Shown one piece after another: positions 22,571 to 35,339 of a stretch of 64,000 nucleotides of DNA. The notes under the pieces were generated by a model. That model had not been told where the DNA came from, searched no databases, and saw only the letters and a program-made list of their open reading frames with translations. The DNA is taken from positions 1-64,000 of the forward strand of contig JBAMJV010008309.1 in assembly GCA_037951105.1 (NCBI GenBank), given 5' to 3'. Position numbers and translations under genes: made by a program. This DNA is from Echinarachnius parma (Eukaryota > Echinodermata > Echinoidea > Clypeasteroida > Echinarachniidae). The number at the start of each line of letters is the position of its first letter. Position 1 is the stretch's first letter.

Positions 22571-24338
22571 TTGCAGTCATTGGGCCGCCTACAGTCCCAT
22601 GTGTTATGTTTTGTGTCAGAAAAGATTATAGTTTACCTCTTATATTCCACATATTATATTAGGTTGCTACAGTTATTATAAATAGGGTACTGTATACTGA
22701 TAGATTTGTTTAAATATTGAAATAAAACAAGTGAAATCGATAAGAGATTTAGGTACGGGCAGGCAAATAGATGACAAAAATGTGATTGTAAACTTGAAAA
22801 TGTATTTTTTGATATTATTGAATAAGTGATTGGGTTTTGAAAATGTATGTTTGAATTCATAAAGCCTATACTAAGGCTAGGGTTTTCTGTCGAGACAGTG
22901 ACTCATTAAGTTAATTACAGCCCATAAAAAGTGAAATAACGAAAGAAGATACATTTGTATATGAAATATTGGTATTATCAGGGATAGGGGAGTTTGACCT
23001 CATTATGCACTCATTTGAATTTACAAGGAATCGTGGTGAATTTTGAGGGGATACTAGTCATTGTGGAATTAATGCAATGAAATGGTTGACAGAGAACCAA
23101 AACATGGCTTGGGGGAGGGGGGGGGGGGAAAGGAGATTTGTAATAAAGTGAAATAAATAGTATGATTAAACAAAAGTATTATGTTAAATGGCAACAAAGA
23201 TGGGAGGACTTTGAATCTTCCTTGGAAAATATTCAAAATAATGTAACTCAGTCGTATATAGGCCTACCATTGTAATTTGAATAATATTACAATTTTAATC
23301 TATATTGCATCGTTTACGGATGGGAAATATTGGTATGTGTATATCATGGGCATTTAGAAAGATACATAATGTATTTTGTTTAAAGGAGCAATTAATTTGA
23401 GTTGAAACAAAAAAGAGAAAAGAAGGAAGAAAACAAAAAACAGATTGGCTCAAAATGAATGAAGAACGGCAATAAACACAAAACAACAGCAACAACAACA
23501 TGTCTCTCCAATTAATGTTAAGTATTGACTTTTATAACATCTAATAAATAGAGGTTGCATATGGTCGAACTATTTCTTCAGAAGTGTTTTATAACCTCCA
23601 TGATCGATCCCTGATCGATGTTCATAATGAATGTGCAATATTTACTTACAGACACATTATTTTTAGATCATTATATTAACGTGATTAATCACTGTCGGAT
23701 TAATCACTGTCAATATTGCATAGAGTAACAATGTGGAAATGAAACTTTCAGTATTTGCAGGGGAAACCGGGGGGAAACCCCTATGCACGGCCCTATCAGT
23801 CGATTCATTACTTCATGATGACTAAATTAATGCATAAGTATTTATCTAGACTAATCTGTAAAGTAAACACTGCGGGATCATTCAATCGTAGCCGTTCTTC
23901 CCTAATTGATAAAAACAAAAAACAAATGAAGAGCTTATTTCCAAAAGGCACTAAATCCACTTTTTCAACTTTGGAAAAAAGCAGGTTTCTTTGTCCAATT
24001 TTGTACACATGCATATGAGAATATGAATATTGATCGTTCCATATTTTGATTTTGATTGTGTAATTTGTCCTAAAATATGGCTTTCTAGATAGCTACGTAG
24101 CTTATTTATGTACTAATATCGTTATCTTAGTTTTTTTATGAAAAGTGGATTTATCGCCTTTAGGAATTAAGCTCTTCAAATAGTGATTACGTTCATCACG
24201 TTATTTCTTCTAAACGGGGATATTGTTTCCTCATTTCTGGGTGAACCGGTTTCGTCTTTTCCTTAATTTGGAGACCCCATTATCACAATCATAATGATAA
24301 GATTAGACCCCAAAAGGAAGAGGTTTAGAGCCCGTTAA

Positions 24339-24753
24339 AGGGTACCACCACCCAAAAATAATATTCTTATTAAAGAAAGGTAACATCTTTAGTATTCCAT
24401 TCCATCAACAAGTTAACAACAAAATGTTTCCAGAAAAAAAAATATAATTGGAAAATGCCTCACCATTCTAAAGCATGCGTTCATGCGGTCTGAATTGCGA
24501 AGACTAATGTGTGCAGAGCAAACGAATCGCCCGGGATTCTATTGTCTACAAACGTGCGCGTGAATCACATTGACGCACTCGGTAATGTTTGGCCCGTACG
24601 AACCAGGAAATAGTAGTGGTTCCGTAAGTGGTGGAAATTAATTGCTTTGTTTATGAATTACACACCCCTTTGCAAAATGTTGGGTATCTATTTGATATCA
24701 CAAAACGGTACCAAAACATATAATAATGTGTTGTTCACATGTGATGGTCCCCT
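24339..24753. mobile_element. TTAA-flanked MITE family 2, nested in unit 1
   Basis: The ends AGGGTACCACCA and (reversed) AGGGGACCACCA are each bounded by TTAA (24335-24338, 24754-24757). The interior contains ACATCTTTAGTATTCCATTCC and TTGGGTATCTATTTGATATC. Identical copies sit in units 2 (27033-27447) and 3 (29746-30160), so it inserted before the tandem amplification. An independent, more diverged copy is at 34549-34979. TTAA duplication and a terminus starting AGG suggest a piggyBac- or Kolobok-type parent. Confidence 0.8.
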
Positions 24754-24953
24754 TTAATATAGGCCAAAGATTTTAAAGGCCCGGTCGGTCACATACCACC
24801 GGATAGCGTAAACGGATACCCGACGAATAGAAACTTTGTGAAATAAAATGATCCGGTCGTGAAATTCGTATCCATTACTTCATGCACAAATAATTCCGCC
24901 GGATAGTGCAACGTACAAGGCCTAACAAGGAAGGGACAACAAACGCATACAAA

Positions 24954-27647
24954 CCACTGACCTCTACTAATGGACGGGCGGCTGCACGTTGATTGGCCAT
25001 TCAAAAATGAAGCCGCCGCGCGCGCACGGCGGCCATATTGGGACCATTATCATGGACCGTCGATAACCCGCTGTTGATAGTGTGTAACATTCGTAAACAT
25101 TTTTCAGATTAATTTTACCAATTGTTCTCGTTAGATAAAAAAATGTTGATTGTATTCTGATTAGGGATGGCACATTACATGGAATTTGGCTGTACAAATC
25201 GAAATGATAATGACATACAAAAGGCTGAAATCACGTTTCATAGGCGAGTTGTTTGCAGTCATTGGGCCGCCTACAGTCCCATGTGTTATGTTTTGTGTCA
25301 GAAAAGATTATAGTTTACCTCTTATATTCCACATATTATATTAGGTTGCTACAGTTATTATAAATAGGGTACTGTATACTGATAGATTTGTTTAAATATT
25401 GAAATAAAACAAGTGAAATCGATAAGAGATTTAGGTACGGGCAGGCAAATAGATGACAAAAATGTGATTGTAAACTTGAAAATGTATTTTTTGATATAAT
25501 TGAATAAGTGATTGGGTTTTGAAAATGTATGTTTGAATTCATAAAGCCTATACTAAGGCTAGGGTTTTCTGTCGAGACAGTGACTCATTAAGTTAATTAC
25601 AGCCCATAAAAAGTGAAATAATGAAAGAAGATACATTTGTATATGAAATATTGGTATTATCAGGGATAGGGGAGTTTGACCTCATAATTCCATGGTATTA
25701 TGCACTCATTTGAATTTACAAGGAATCGTGGTGAATTTTAAGGGGATACTAGTCATTGTGGAATTAATGCAATGAAATGGTTGACAGAGAACCCAAACAT
25801 GGCTTGGGGGAGGGGGGGGGGGAAGGAGATTTGTAATAAAGTGAAATAAATAGTATGATTAAACAAAAGTATTATGTTAAATGGCAACAAAGATGGGAGG
25901 ACTTTGAATCTTCCTTGGAAAATATTCAAAATAATGTAACTCAGTCGTATATAGGCCTACCATTGTAATTTGAATAATATTACAATTTTAATCTATATTG
26001 CATCGTTTACGGATGGGAAATATTGGTATGTGTATATCATGGGCATTTAGAAAGATACATAATGTATTTTGTTTAAAGGAGCAATTAATTTGAGTTGAAA
26101 CAAAAAAGAGAAAAGAAGGAAGAAAACAAAAAACAGATTGGCTCAAAATGAATGAAGAACGGCAATAAACACAAAACAACAGCAACAACAACATGTCTCT
26201 CCAATTAATGTTAAGTATTGACTTTTATAACATCTAATAAATAGAGGTTGCATATGGTCGAACTATTTCTTCAGAAGTGTTTTATAACCTCCATGATCGA
26301 TCCCTGATCGATGTTCATAATGAATGTGCAATATTTACTTACAGACACATTATTTTTAGATCGTTATATTAACGTGATTAATCACTGTCGGATTAATCAC
26401 TGTCAATATTGCATAGAGTAACAATGTGGAAATGAAACTTTCAGTATTTGCAGGGGAAACCGGGGGGAAACCCCTATGCACGGCCCTATCAGTCGATTCA
26501 TTACTTCATGATGACTAAATTAATGCATAAGTATTTATCTAGACTAATCTGTAAAGTAAACACTGCGGGATCATTCAATCGTAGCCGTTCTTCCCTAATT
26601 GATAAAAACAAAAAACAAATGAAGAGCTTATTTCCAAAAGGCACTAAATCCACTTTTTCAACTTTGGAAAAAAGCAGGTTTCTTTGTCCAATTTTGTACA
26701 CATGCATATGAGAATATGAATATTGATCGTTCCATATTTTGATTTTGATTGTGTAATTTGTCCTAAAATATGGCTTTCTAGATAGCTACGTAGCTTATTT
26801 ATGTACTAATATCGTTATCTTAGTTTTTTTATAAAAAAGTGGATTTATCGCCTTTAGGAATTAAGCTCTTCAAATAGTGATTACGTTCATCACGTTATTT
26901 CTTCTAAACGGGGATATTGTTTCCTCATTTCTGGGTGAACCGGTTTCGTCTTTTCCTTAATTTGGAGACCCCATTATCACAATCATAATGATAAGATTAG
27001 ACCCCAAAAGGAAGAGGTTTAGAGCCCGTTAAAGGGTACCACCACCCAAAAATAATATTCTTATTAAAGAAAGGTAACATCTTTAGTATTCCATTCCATC
27101 AACAAGTTAACAACAAAATGTTTCCAGAAAAAAAAATATAATTGGAAAATGCCTCACCATTCTAAAGCATGCGTTCATGCGGTCTGAATTGCGAAGACTA
27201 ATGTGTGCAGAGCAAACGAATCGCCCGGGATTCTATTGTCTACAAACGTGCGCGTGAATCACATTGACGCACTCGGTAATGTTTGGCCCGTACGAACCAG
27301 GAAATAGTAGTGGTTCCGTAAGTGGTGGAAATTAATTGCTTTGTTTATGAATTACACACCCCTTTGCAAAATGTTGGGTATCTATTTGATATCACAAAAC
27401 GGTACCAAAACATATAATAATGTGTTGTTCACATGTGATGGTCCCCTTTAATATAGGCCAAAGAGTTTAAAGGCCCGGTCGGTCACATACCACCGGATAG
27501 CGTAAACGGATACCCGACGAATAGAAACTTTGTGAAATAAAATGATCCGGTCGTGAAATTCGTATCCATTACTTCATGCACAAATAATTCCGCCGGATAG
27601 TGCAACGTACAAGGCCTAACAAGGAAGGGACAACAAACGCATACAAA
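24954..27647. repeat. Tandem unit 2 of the 10.2-kb block
   Basis: Same order as unit 1, with the nested MITE at 27033-27447. Differences are scattered single bases and homopolymer length changes, so duplication was recent relative to other repeats here. Confidence 0.85.
27033..27447. mobile_element. MITE family 2, nested in unit 2
   Basis: Same element as at 24339, co-duplicated with the unit and bounded by TTAA on both sides. Confidence 0.8.
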
Positions 27648-30360
27648 CCACTGACCTCTACTAATGGACGGGCGGCTGCACGTTGATTGGCCATTCAAAA
27701 ATGAAGCCGCCGCGCGCGCACGGCGGCCATATTGGGACCATTATCATGGACCGTCGATAACCCGCTGTTGATAGTGTGTAACATTCGTAAACATTTTTCA
27801 GATTAATTTTACCAATTGTTCTCGTTAGATAAAAAAATGTTGATTGTATTCTGATTAGGGATGGCACATTACATGGAATTTGGCTGTACAAATCGAAATG
27901 ATAATGACATACAAAAGGCTGAAATCACGTTTCATAGGCGAGTTGTTTGCAGTCATTGGGCCGCCTACAGTCCCATGTGTTATGTTTTGTGTCAGAAAAG
28001 ATTATAGTTTACCTCTTATATTCCACATATTATATTAGGTTGCTACAGTTATTATAAATAGGGTACTGTATACTGATAGATTTGTTTAAATATTGAAATA
28101 AAACAAGTGAAATCGATAAGAGATTTAGGTACGGGCAGGCAAATAGATGACAAAAATGTGATTGTAAACTTGAAAATGTATTTTTTGATATAATTGAATA
28201 AGTGATTGGGTTTTGAAAATGTATGTTTGAATTCATAAAGCCTATACTAAGGCTAGGGTTTTCTGTCGAGACAGTGACTCATTAAGTTAATTACAGCCCA
28301 TAAAAAGTGAAATAATGAAAGAAGATACATTTGTATATGAAATATTGGTATTATCAGGGATAGGGGAGTTTGACCTCATAATTCCATGGTATTATGCATT
28401 CATTTGAATTTACAAGGAATCGTGGTGAATTTTGAGGGGATACTAGTCATTGTAGAATTAATGCAATGAAATGGTTGACAGAGAACCCAAACATGGCTTG
28501 GGGGAGGGGGGGGGGGGGGGGGGGAAGGAGATTTGTAATAAAGTGAAATAAATAGTATGATTAAACAAAAGTATTATGTTAAATGGCAACAAAGATGGGA
28601 GGACTTTGAATCTTCCTTGGAAAATATTCAAAATAATGTAACTCAGTCGTATATAGGCCTACCATTGTAATTTGAATAATATTACAATTTTAATCTATAT
28701 TGCATCGTTTACGGATGGGAAATATTGGTATGTGTATATCATGGGCATTTAGAAAGATACATAATGTATTTTGTTTAAAGGAGCAATTAATTTGAGTTGA
28801 AACAAAAAAGAGAAAAGAAGGAAGAAAACAAAAAACAGATTGGCTCAAAATGAATGAAGAACAGCAATAAACACAAAACAACAGCAACAACAACATGTCT
28901 CTCCAATTAATGTTAAGTATTGACTTTTATAACATCTAATAAATAGAGGTTGCATATGGTCGAACTATTTCTTCAGAAGTGTTTTATAACCTCCATGATC
29001 GATCCCTGATCGATGTTCATAATGAATGTGCAATATTTACTTACAGACACATTATTTTTAGATCATTATATTAACGTGATTAATCACTGTCGGATTAATC
29101 ACTGTCAATATTGCATAGAGTAACAATGTGGAAATGAAACTTTCAGTATTTGCAGGGGAAACCGGGGGGAAACCGGGGGGAAACCCCTATGCACGGCCCT
29201 ATCAGTCGATTCATTACTTCATGATGACTAAATTAATGCATAAGTATTTATCTAGACTAATCTGTAAAGTAAACACTGCGGGATCATTCAATCGTAGCCG
29301 TTCTTCCCTAATTGATAAAAACAAAAAACAAATGAAGAGCTTATTTCCAAAAGGCACTAAATCCACTTTTTCAACTTTGGAAAAAAGCAGGTTTCTTTGT
29401 CCAATTTTGTACACATGCATATGAGAATATGAATATTGATCGTTCCATATTTTGATTTTGATTGTGTAATTTGTCCTAAAATATGGCTTTCTAGATAGCT
29501 ACGTAGCTTATTTATGTACTAATATCGTTATCTTAGTTTTTTTATAAAAAAGTGGATTTATCGCCTTTAGGAATTAAGCTCTTCAAATAGTGATTACGTT
29601 CATCACGTTATTTCTTCTAAACGGGGATATTGTTTCCTCATTTCTGGGTGAACCGGTTTCGTCTTTTCCTTAATTTGGAGACCCCATTATCACAATCATA
29701 ATGATAAGATTAGACCCCAAAAGGAAGAGGTTTAGAGCCCGTTAAAGGGTACCACCACCCAAAAATAATATTCTTATTAAAGAAAGGTAACATCTTTAGT
29801 ATTCCATTCCATCAACAAGTTAACAACAAAATGTTTCCAGAAAAAAAAATATAATTGGAAAATGCCTCACCATTCTAAAGCATGCGTTCATGCGGTCTGA
29901 ATTGCGAAGACTAATGTGTGCAGAGCAAACGAATCGCCCGGGATTCTATTGTCTACAAACGTGCGCGTGAATCACATTGACGCACTCGGTAATGTTTGGC
30001 CCGTACGAACCAGGAAATAGTAGTGGTTCCGTAAGTGGTGGAAATTAATTGCTTTGTTTATGAATTACACACCCCTTTGCAAAATGTTGGGTATCTATTT
30101 GATATCACAAAACGGTACCAAAACATATAATAATGTGTTGTTCACATGTGATGGTCCCCTTTAATATAGGCCAAAGAGTTTAAAGGCCCGGTCGGTCACA
30201 TACCACCGGATAGCGTAAACGGATACCCGACGAATAGAAACTTTGTGAAATAAAATGATCCGGTCGTGAAATTCGTCTCCATTACTTCAGGCACAAATAA
30301 TTCCGCCGGATAGTGCAACGTACAAGGCCTAACAAGGAAGGGACAACAAACGCATACAAA
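27648..30360. repeat. Tandem unit 3 of the 10.2-kb block
   Basis: Same order, with the nested MITE at 29746-30160. It has a longer poly-G tract (about 28505-28524) and an extra 11-bp GGGGGGAAACC copy near 29164, which together explain most of its greater length. Confidence 0.85.
29746..30160. mobile_element. MITE family 2, nested in unit 3
   Basis: Same element as at 24339, co-duplicated with the unit and bounded by TTAA on both sides. Confidence 0.8.
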
Positions 30361-32460
30361 CCACTGACCTCTACTAATGGACGGGCGGCTGCACGTTGAT
30401 TGGCCATTCAAAAATGAGGCCGCCGCGCGCGCACGGCGGCCATATTGGGACCATCATCATGGACCGTCGATAACCCGCTGTTGATAGTGTGTAACATTCG
30501 TAAACATTTTTCAGATTAATTTTACCAATTGTTCTCGTTAGATAAAAAAATGTTGATTGTATTCTGATTAGGGATGGCACATTACATGGAATTTGGCTGT
30601 ACAAATCGAAATGATAATGACATACAAAAGGCTGAAATCACGTTTCATAGGCGAGTTGTTTGCAGTCATTGGGCCGCCTACAGTCCCATGTGTTATGTTT
30701 TGTGTCAGAAAAGATTATAGTTTACCTCTTATATTCCACATATTATATTAGGCTGCTACAGTTATTATAAATAGGGTACTGTATACTGATAGATTTGTTT
30801 AAATATTGAAATAAAACAAGTGAAATCGATAAGAGATTTAGGTACGGGCAGGCAAATAGATGACAAAAATGTGATTGTAAACTTGAAAATGTATTTTTTG
30901 ATATAATTGAATAAGTGATTGGGTTTTGAAAATGTATGTTTGAATTCATAAAGCCTATACTAAGGCTAGGGTTTTCTGTCGAGACAGTGACTCATTAAGT
31001 TAATTACAGCCCATAAAAAGTGAAATAATGAAAGAAGATACATTTGTATATGAAATATTGGTATTATCAGGGATAGGGGAGTTTGACCTCATAATTCCAT
31101 GGTATTATGCACTCATTTGAATTTACAAGGAATCGTGGTGAATTTTGAGGGGATACTAGTCATTGTGGAATTAATGCAATGAAATGGTTGACAGAGAACC
31201 AAAACATGGCTTGGGGGAGGAGGGGGGGGGGGGGGGGGGGAAAGGAGATTTGTAATAAAGTGAAATAAATAGTATGATTAAACAAAAGTATTATGTTAAA
31301 TGGCAACAAAGATGGGAGGACTTTGAATCTTCCTTGGAAAATATTCAAAATAATGTAACTCAGTCGTATATAGGCCTACCATTGTAATTTGAATAATATT
31401 ACAATTTTAATCTATATTGCATCGTTTACGGATGGGAAATATTGGTATGTGTATATCATGGGCATTTAGAAAGATACATAATGTATTTTGTTTAAAGGAG
31501 CAATTCATTTGAGTTGAAACAAAAAAGAGAAAAGAAGGAAGAAAACAAAAAACAGATTGGCTCAAAATGAATGAAGAACGGCAATAAACACAAAACAACA
31601 GCAACAACAACATGTCTCTCCAATTAATGTTAAGTATTGACTTTTATAACATCTAATAAATAGAGGTTGCATATGGTCGAACTATTTCTTCAGAAGTGTT
31701 TTATAACCTCCATGATCGATCCCTGATCGATGTTCATAATGATTTAAAACAAACCATAAAGGTAACATTATGAACCATAACTCACAAAGCATGCCCTTTG
31801 AAATAGTAATCTCAGGAAGAACGCGGAAAACATGTTACCAAATAAATTGAAAACGGAAAGAAAACAAAGATTGACTTTCTTTTCATGATATTTTGATATA
31901 CGAGGATGACGTGCCATATGGTATAGTAAAGTGATGCATGAACGCATGGTACAATTAAATAAATTAATGAAAACAGCAGAAAAGTTCTTTCTTTACATGG
32001 GGAACAAAATCTTGTTAAAAACAAGGGGAAAATAAGAGATAAACTAGGGGCGAGTAATAGTTATAAGATCGGGTCAATAGCGGGAATCCGAGTGAATCTC
32101 TCCGGGCAACGCCGGCGCGCATATACCTTACGTTACCGTGTAAGCATCATAACAAATGGCGAATTATCATTGCTTGAGCTGTGATTCAATACGCTGGATA
32201 ATTGTAATTAATCATGCTAGTATTCAATCACTAATACTATTTACTTCACATATATGATCATATTTCATTCCTGGGGGGATAAAGGGATATAAAAATGCCA
32301 TGGTTAGCAACAACTCCGTAGCAAGTATAATGCATTACCACGTTAGTGCATATATCAGCTGCTGCTGTTACGGGTTGATGGTCCCAACATGGCGCGCGCC
32401 CGCAGCCCGCGGCCTCAATTACTGAGCCATGACCGCCCGTCCATTAGTAGAGGTCAGTGG
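30361..32460. repeat. Partial unit 4 and right terminus of the 10.2-kb block
   Basis: Homology to the units ends at about 31742. The remaining 718 bp is unique in the window and ends in the inverted copy of the left terminus (32390-32460). The poly-G tract (about 31219-31240) is the longest of the four. Confidence 0.8.
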
Positions 32461-32749
32461 ATGTGACGACATTAAAATGAGTTTCTTGCACTAATTCACA
32501 CGATGATCTATCATGATGTGAAGTTTCATGACGATTGATTGATATGATTTTGAGATATGCGACGAACAAAATCGGAAGAATAATTTAAAAAAAAATTAAT
32601 AATAATAATACAAATTTGAACAAAATCAATATGTTATACGTATGATATACGTATAACCTATTAATTGCGAGATATTTCATAGAAGGCAAGAGGGAAATAA
32701 TCCTTTAATTTGAATGTTTGTGTTCATATGTTTTCCAATTATCTGCTCT
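32461..32749. repeat. Continuation of CpG repeat flank
   Basis: After the ATGTGA duplication the sequence continues the repeat of 21090-22272 (segments such as GAAGTTTCATGACGATTGAT). It then passes into AT-rich unique sequence. Confidence 0.5.
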
Positions 32750-33110
32750 ACTATGAAAGCATATTATTATTTAGCCAACTTGCAAGTTTAGGTATATCAA
32801 TATTGATATCATTAACCAAAACATCACAATTATTTAGCGAATAGTACATTATTTTGTATCGTCCGCAAACGGAATATAGGATGCAACATAAGATGCATAA
32901 CATGAGAAAGTATTAATAATACACGAGGAAGAAGAGGGGCCCAATGTTTGATCCTTGTGGCACACCACATGTTTAATGTAGTACATGGAATTTAACAGAC
33001 TCAAATTAAACACATTTTTGAAAATAACCATTTTTGTGGTCTGAGGTGTCGAATGCTTTTGACAAATCCAAACCAATTCCAACGACATAATCATTCTTTA
33101 TTAGGGAGTG
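32750..33110 (-). pseudogene. LINE RT palm remnant (minus strand)
   Basis: The minus frame includes VVCHKDQTLGPSSSS, a worn form of G-V-P-Q-G-S-x-L-G-P. About 25 residues later comes IPFADDTK, the catalytic F-A-D-D motif. Downstream in a shifted frame lie residues like VNDINIDIPKLASWLN, which usually follow it. Nothing outside this palm piece is recognisable. Confidence 0.65.
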
Positions 33111-33160
33111 ACTGGGTTATTCAAATTGAAAAACCATTATTTTCCTCTGTAATTTGGGTA

Positions 33161-33326
33161 ATATTATACAACTAACGAATGGGCTTCTTGTGATAGGCAA
33201 TCTATTACCTCGGTGGGCTCAAAATGACTATTACCCTCAGCTACGCTTCGGGTAATAATCATTTTGAGCCCACCTCGGTAATAGATTTGACTATCACAAG
33301 AAGCCCATTCGTTAGTTGTATAATAT
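33161..33326. mobile_element. 166-bp fold-back element
   Basis: The arms of about 77 bp begin ATATTATACAACTAACG on the left and end with its exact complement on the right. They are nearly perfect complements around an 11-bp centre. The minus frame at 33164-33376 reads through it and is not a gene. Flanks are AT-rich and the target duplication is not resolved. Confidence 0.8.
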
Positions 33327-33755
33327 GATATGGTTTGTAAATAAATAATATTTACATGTAGTGATAATATAAGCATGGCAGGGGCTGGGGGCAGCAGCCC
33401 CCTGGAGTTTTGAAAACATATTCAGCCAAATCTTTGTCTGTGTCGCTGGCGAGGCTCTAGCTTGAATCAGTATGACGGAGAACGAGCGGGGCTCCTAACA
33501 AATTGTTCTATACTTGTATACAGCCCATGGACAAGCTTGGATGATTGGTCGATGAATAACAGTAAACTGCGCATGCGCTATAATTGTGTGTTGATATATC
33601 ACGAAAAGCCAACAGTAAACGTTAACGGTTTAACCGCTCGCTCGGTTTGTGCGGATTTTTTCCTGAATAGAAACAAAACTTTAAAAGCAATATCCTCCGT
33701 TTTTTGACAAAATACGGGGCTCTGGTCCGCGTTATTAAATTACATATTTATTTCC
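33327..33755. other. No recognisable gene
   Basis: The frame at 33462-33707 has no family resemblance and no splice context that I trust. Confidence 0.35.
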
Positions 33756-33759
33756 TTAA

Positions 33760-34132
33760 AGGGATCTCGCAACTTGTTGACATGTGCAAAAAGTGATGAA
33801 TGGTTGATGCAATGTATATTGTTGTTTTCTGATATTTCCACAGGGTATTGTGCAGAAATGTCAAGTCAAATGGACGTTGCATGGCCGAGTAATGAACAAA
33901 AAAGCAATGTGATATTCACTAACTTGCTGCACTCACTTTGTACACGGTTTCAAAAATCCAACGGATAATTTATTTTCTGAACACTTCAATTGTACATATC
34001 TTTCTAAAGGACATTTTAAAAACAGAAACCTGTCGCATTATGTTATTGTTAATACAAATACAACACGTTATGAGAGATGCGCTATAATTCAAATATGATT
34101 TTGAGGATTTGGACAATGCTACTAAATCCCGT
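33760..34132 (+). mobile_element. MITE family 1, full copy A
   Basis: TTAA at 33756-33759 is followed by AGGGATCTCGCAACTTGTTG. The right end, GACAATGCTACTAAATCCC, is a worn form of the family's inverted end. About 80% of the sequence aligns by eye with 56580-56959. The right TTAA is lost by mutation. Confidence 0.75.
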
Positions 34133-34548
34133 CAATGGAAATTAAAAGTAGCAAGATATCACTTTAAAGATAAAATGATAGGGATTTCAAATCACTAAAC
34201 ATGTAAATTTTGATATTTCCGATGAATTACCCAAAGTGAAAGAGATGGTCACATATATCGGATCTGGTAGACAGATTACTATGACAATTGAGGTGACAAA
34301 GTACTTTAATGTTAATTTGGGCTTGATTGTAATTACGCAATGGCGGAGACTTCATTTTAGAATGCGCGCAGTCGAAGATCCATCTAGTTGATTTATGTGA
34401 TAGGAGGTAGAAATAGACGAATACGTTTAATTGCAATGAGTACATTCAATTAAACATGAGAATGTTGGTGTTTATGGAAGAGAAGATGTGCTTAATGACA
34501 GGTTTATCGAACCATAACTGGGTAAAGAGTAGTTAGTGATTATGTTAA

Positions 34549-34979
34549 AGTGTACCACCACCCAAAAATAATACTCTTTTTATAGAAAGTTAACATCTTT
34601 AGTATTCCATTCCTTCAATAAGTTCACAAAAATATGTTTTCAGAAAAAATATATAATTGGAAAACGCTTCACCATTCTCAGCCATGCGGTCATGCGGTCT
34701 GAATGCGCAGACTATTATGCGAGCAGATCCAGCGGCGCTCGATGCAGAGTGAACGAATCATCCGGGATTCTATTGACATACGCGTGAATTGTATTGGCGC
34801 ACTCGCAAATGCCTGGCCCGTGTGGAACCACGAGATAGCCGTGGTTCCGTAAGTGGTGGAAATTAATTTCTTTGTTAATGAATTACACAACCCTTTGCAA
34901 AATGTTGGGTATCTATTTGATATCACAAATCGGTACCAAAACATATAATAATGTTATGTCCTTTGCCTGGTGGTCCCCT
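34549..34979. mobile_element. MITE family 2, independent copy
   Basis: TTAA at 34545-34548 and 34980-34983 bound ends AGTGTACCACCA and (reversed) AGGGGACCACCA. The body aligns with 24339-24753 but carries an insert of about 20 bp near 34720 and many substitutions, so it inserted separately. Confidence 0.8.
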
Positions 34980-35065
34980 TTAATACTGATGTTTCCTTTT
35001 CACCAGGAAACGCTAACATTTTTGCTCGGTACAAAATATGTTTTCATCGGACGCCCTAAACGTAC

Positions 35066-35217
35066 CTGAACAACAGCCCTGTTCTGCTTTGTCCTTGGAT
35101 TGTCTTGTCCCGCATTGCTTCGTCGAATTGCTGTTTCGCCGTCAGCAGCAGAGTCGTTAGTATTAAGCTGGGTATAAGTCTCATACCAATTATCATTGGC
35201 CTGTTCATTGCCGACAT
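35066..35217 (-). CDS. Possible first coding exon of a secreted protein
   Basis: On the minus strand a frame with Met at 35217, 35208, 35196 or 35184 reads IGMRLIPSLILTTLLLTAKQ and then Q-F-D-E-A-M. This looks like a signal peptide: basic residue, hydrophobic core of about 11 residues, small residue before the likely cut. The frame meets a textbook splice donor, TTCAG followed by GTACGT (intron from 35065). No acceptor-flanked second exon is recognised to the left. An overlapping plus-strand reading also ends in a good donor (CTG followed by GTAAGT at about 35320). The strand choice is therefore uncertain and the call is weak. No family is recognised. Confidence 0.25.
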
Positions 35218-35339
35218 TCCAGATTTGGTAAAAGCCCAACATGCTGTACGATCGTATCGTCGCAGACACGGTAATATCACCTCCACCTATGACGAATTCA
35301 TTTTACAGAATGAACTGGTAAGTTACGTGTTGTGTTAAT

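Larger units (their letters stand above)
22273..24953. repeat. Tandem unit 1 of the 10.2-kb block
   Basis: It holds, in order: the terminal sequence, a THAP-like remnant (22485), a poly-G tract (about 23109-23127), the palindromic GATCGATCCCTGATCGATG site at 23604-23620 where unit 4 later diverges nearby, and a nested TTAA-flanked MITE (24339-24753). It lacks the 14-bp ATTCCATGGTATTA stretch that the other units have near 25686. Confidence 0.85.
22273..32460. mobile_element. 10.2-kb transposon block: three tandem units plus partial fourth, 6-bp target duplication
   Basis: The left end CCACTGACCTCTACTAATGG followed by ACGGGCGG, and then a GGCCGCCGCGCGCGC and CATATTGGGACCATCA region, is repeated inverted at the right end (about 32380-32460). 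Flanks are ATGTGA on both sides (22267-22272 and 32461-32466), a 6-bp target duplication. Between the ends, the left terminus recurs in direct orientation at 24954, 27648 and 30361, giving units of 2,681, 2,694 and 2,713 bp that are almost identical. The fourth copy follows the unit to about 31742 (after TTCATAATGA) and then switches to a unique 718-bp right part. The segment 23631-24953 therefore exists only in the tandem units. Small frames repeated in each unit are shadows. The superfamily is unassigned: a THAP-like remnant suggests a P- or Kolobok-like origin, but the duplication length fits neither well. Confidence 0.85.

Noticed and set aside
23755-31613. Small conserved frames recurring in each 2.7-kb unit (68-98 residues)
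   Set aside because: They are identical because the DNA is a recent tandem duplication, not because of protein selection. They overlap each other on both strands.
22273-32460. A CRISPR-like array or viral genome
   Set aside because: The units are 2.7 kb direct repeats with transposon termini. There are no short repeat-spacer structures and no viral genes.
35105-35338. 77-residue plus-strand frame as an internal exon
   Set aside because: All three frames from the upstream acceptor meet stops before the donor, so a coding internal exon is not possible. It is kept only as part of an uncertain strand question.
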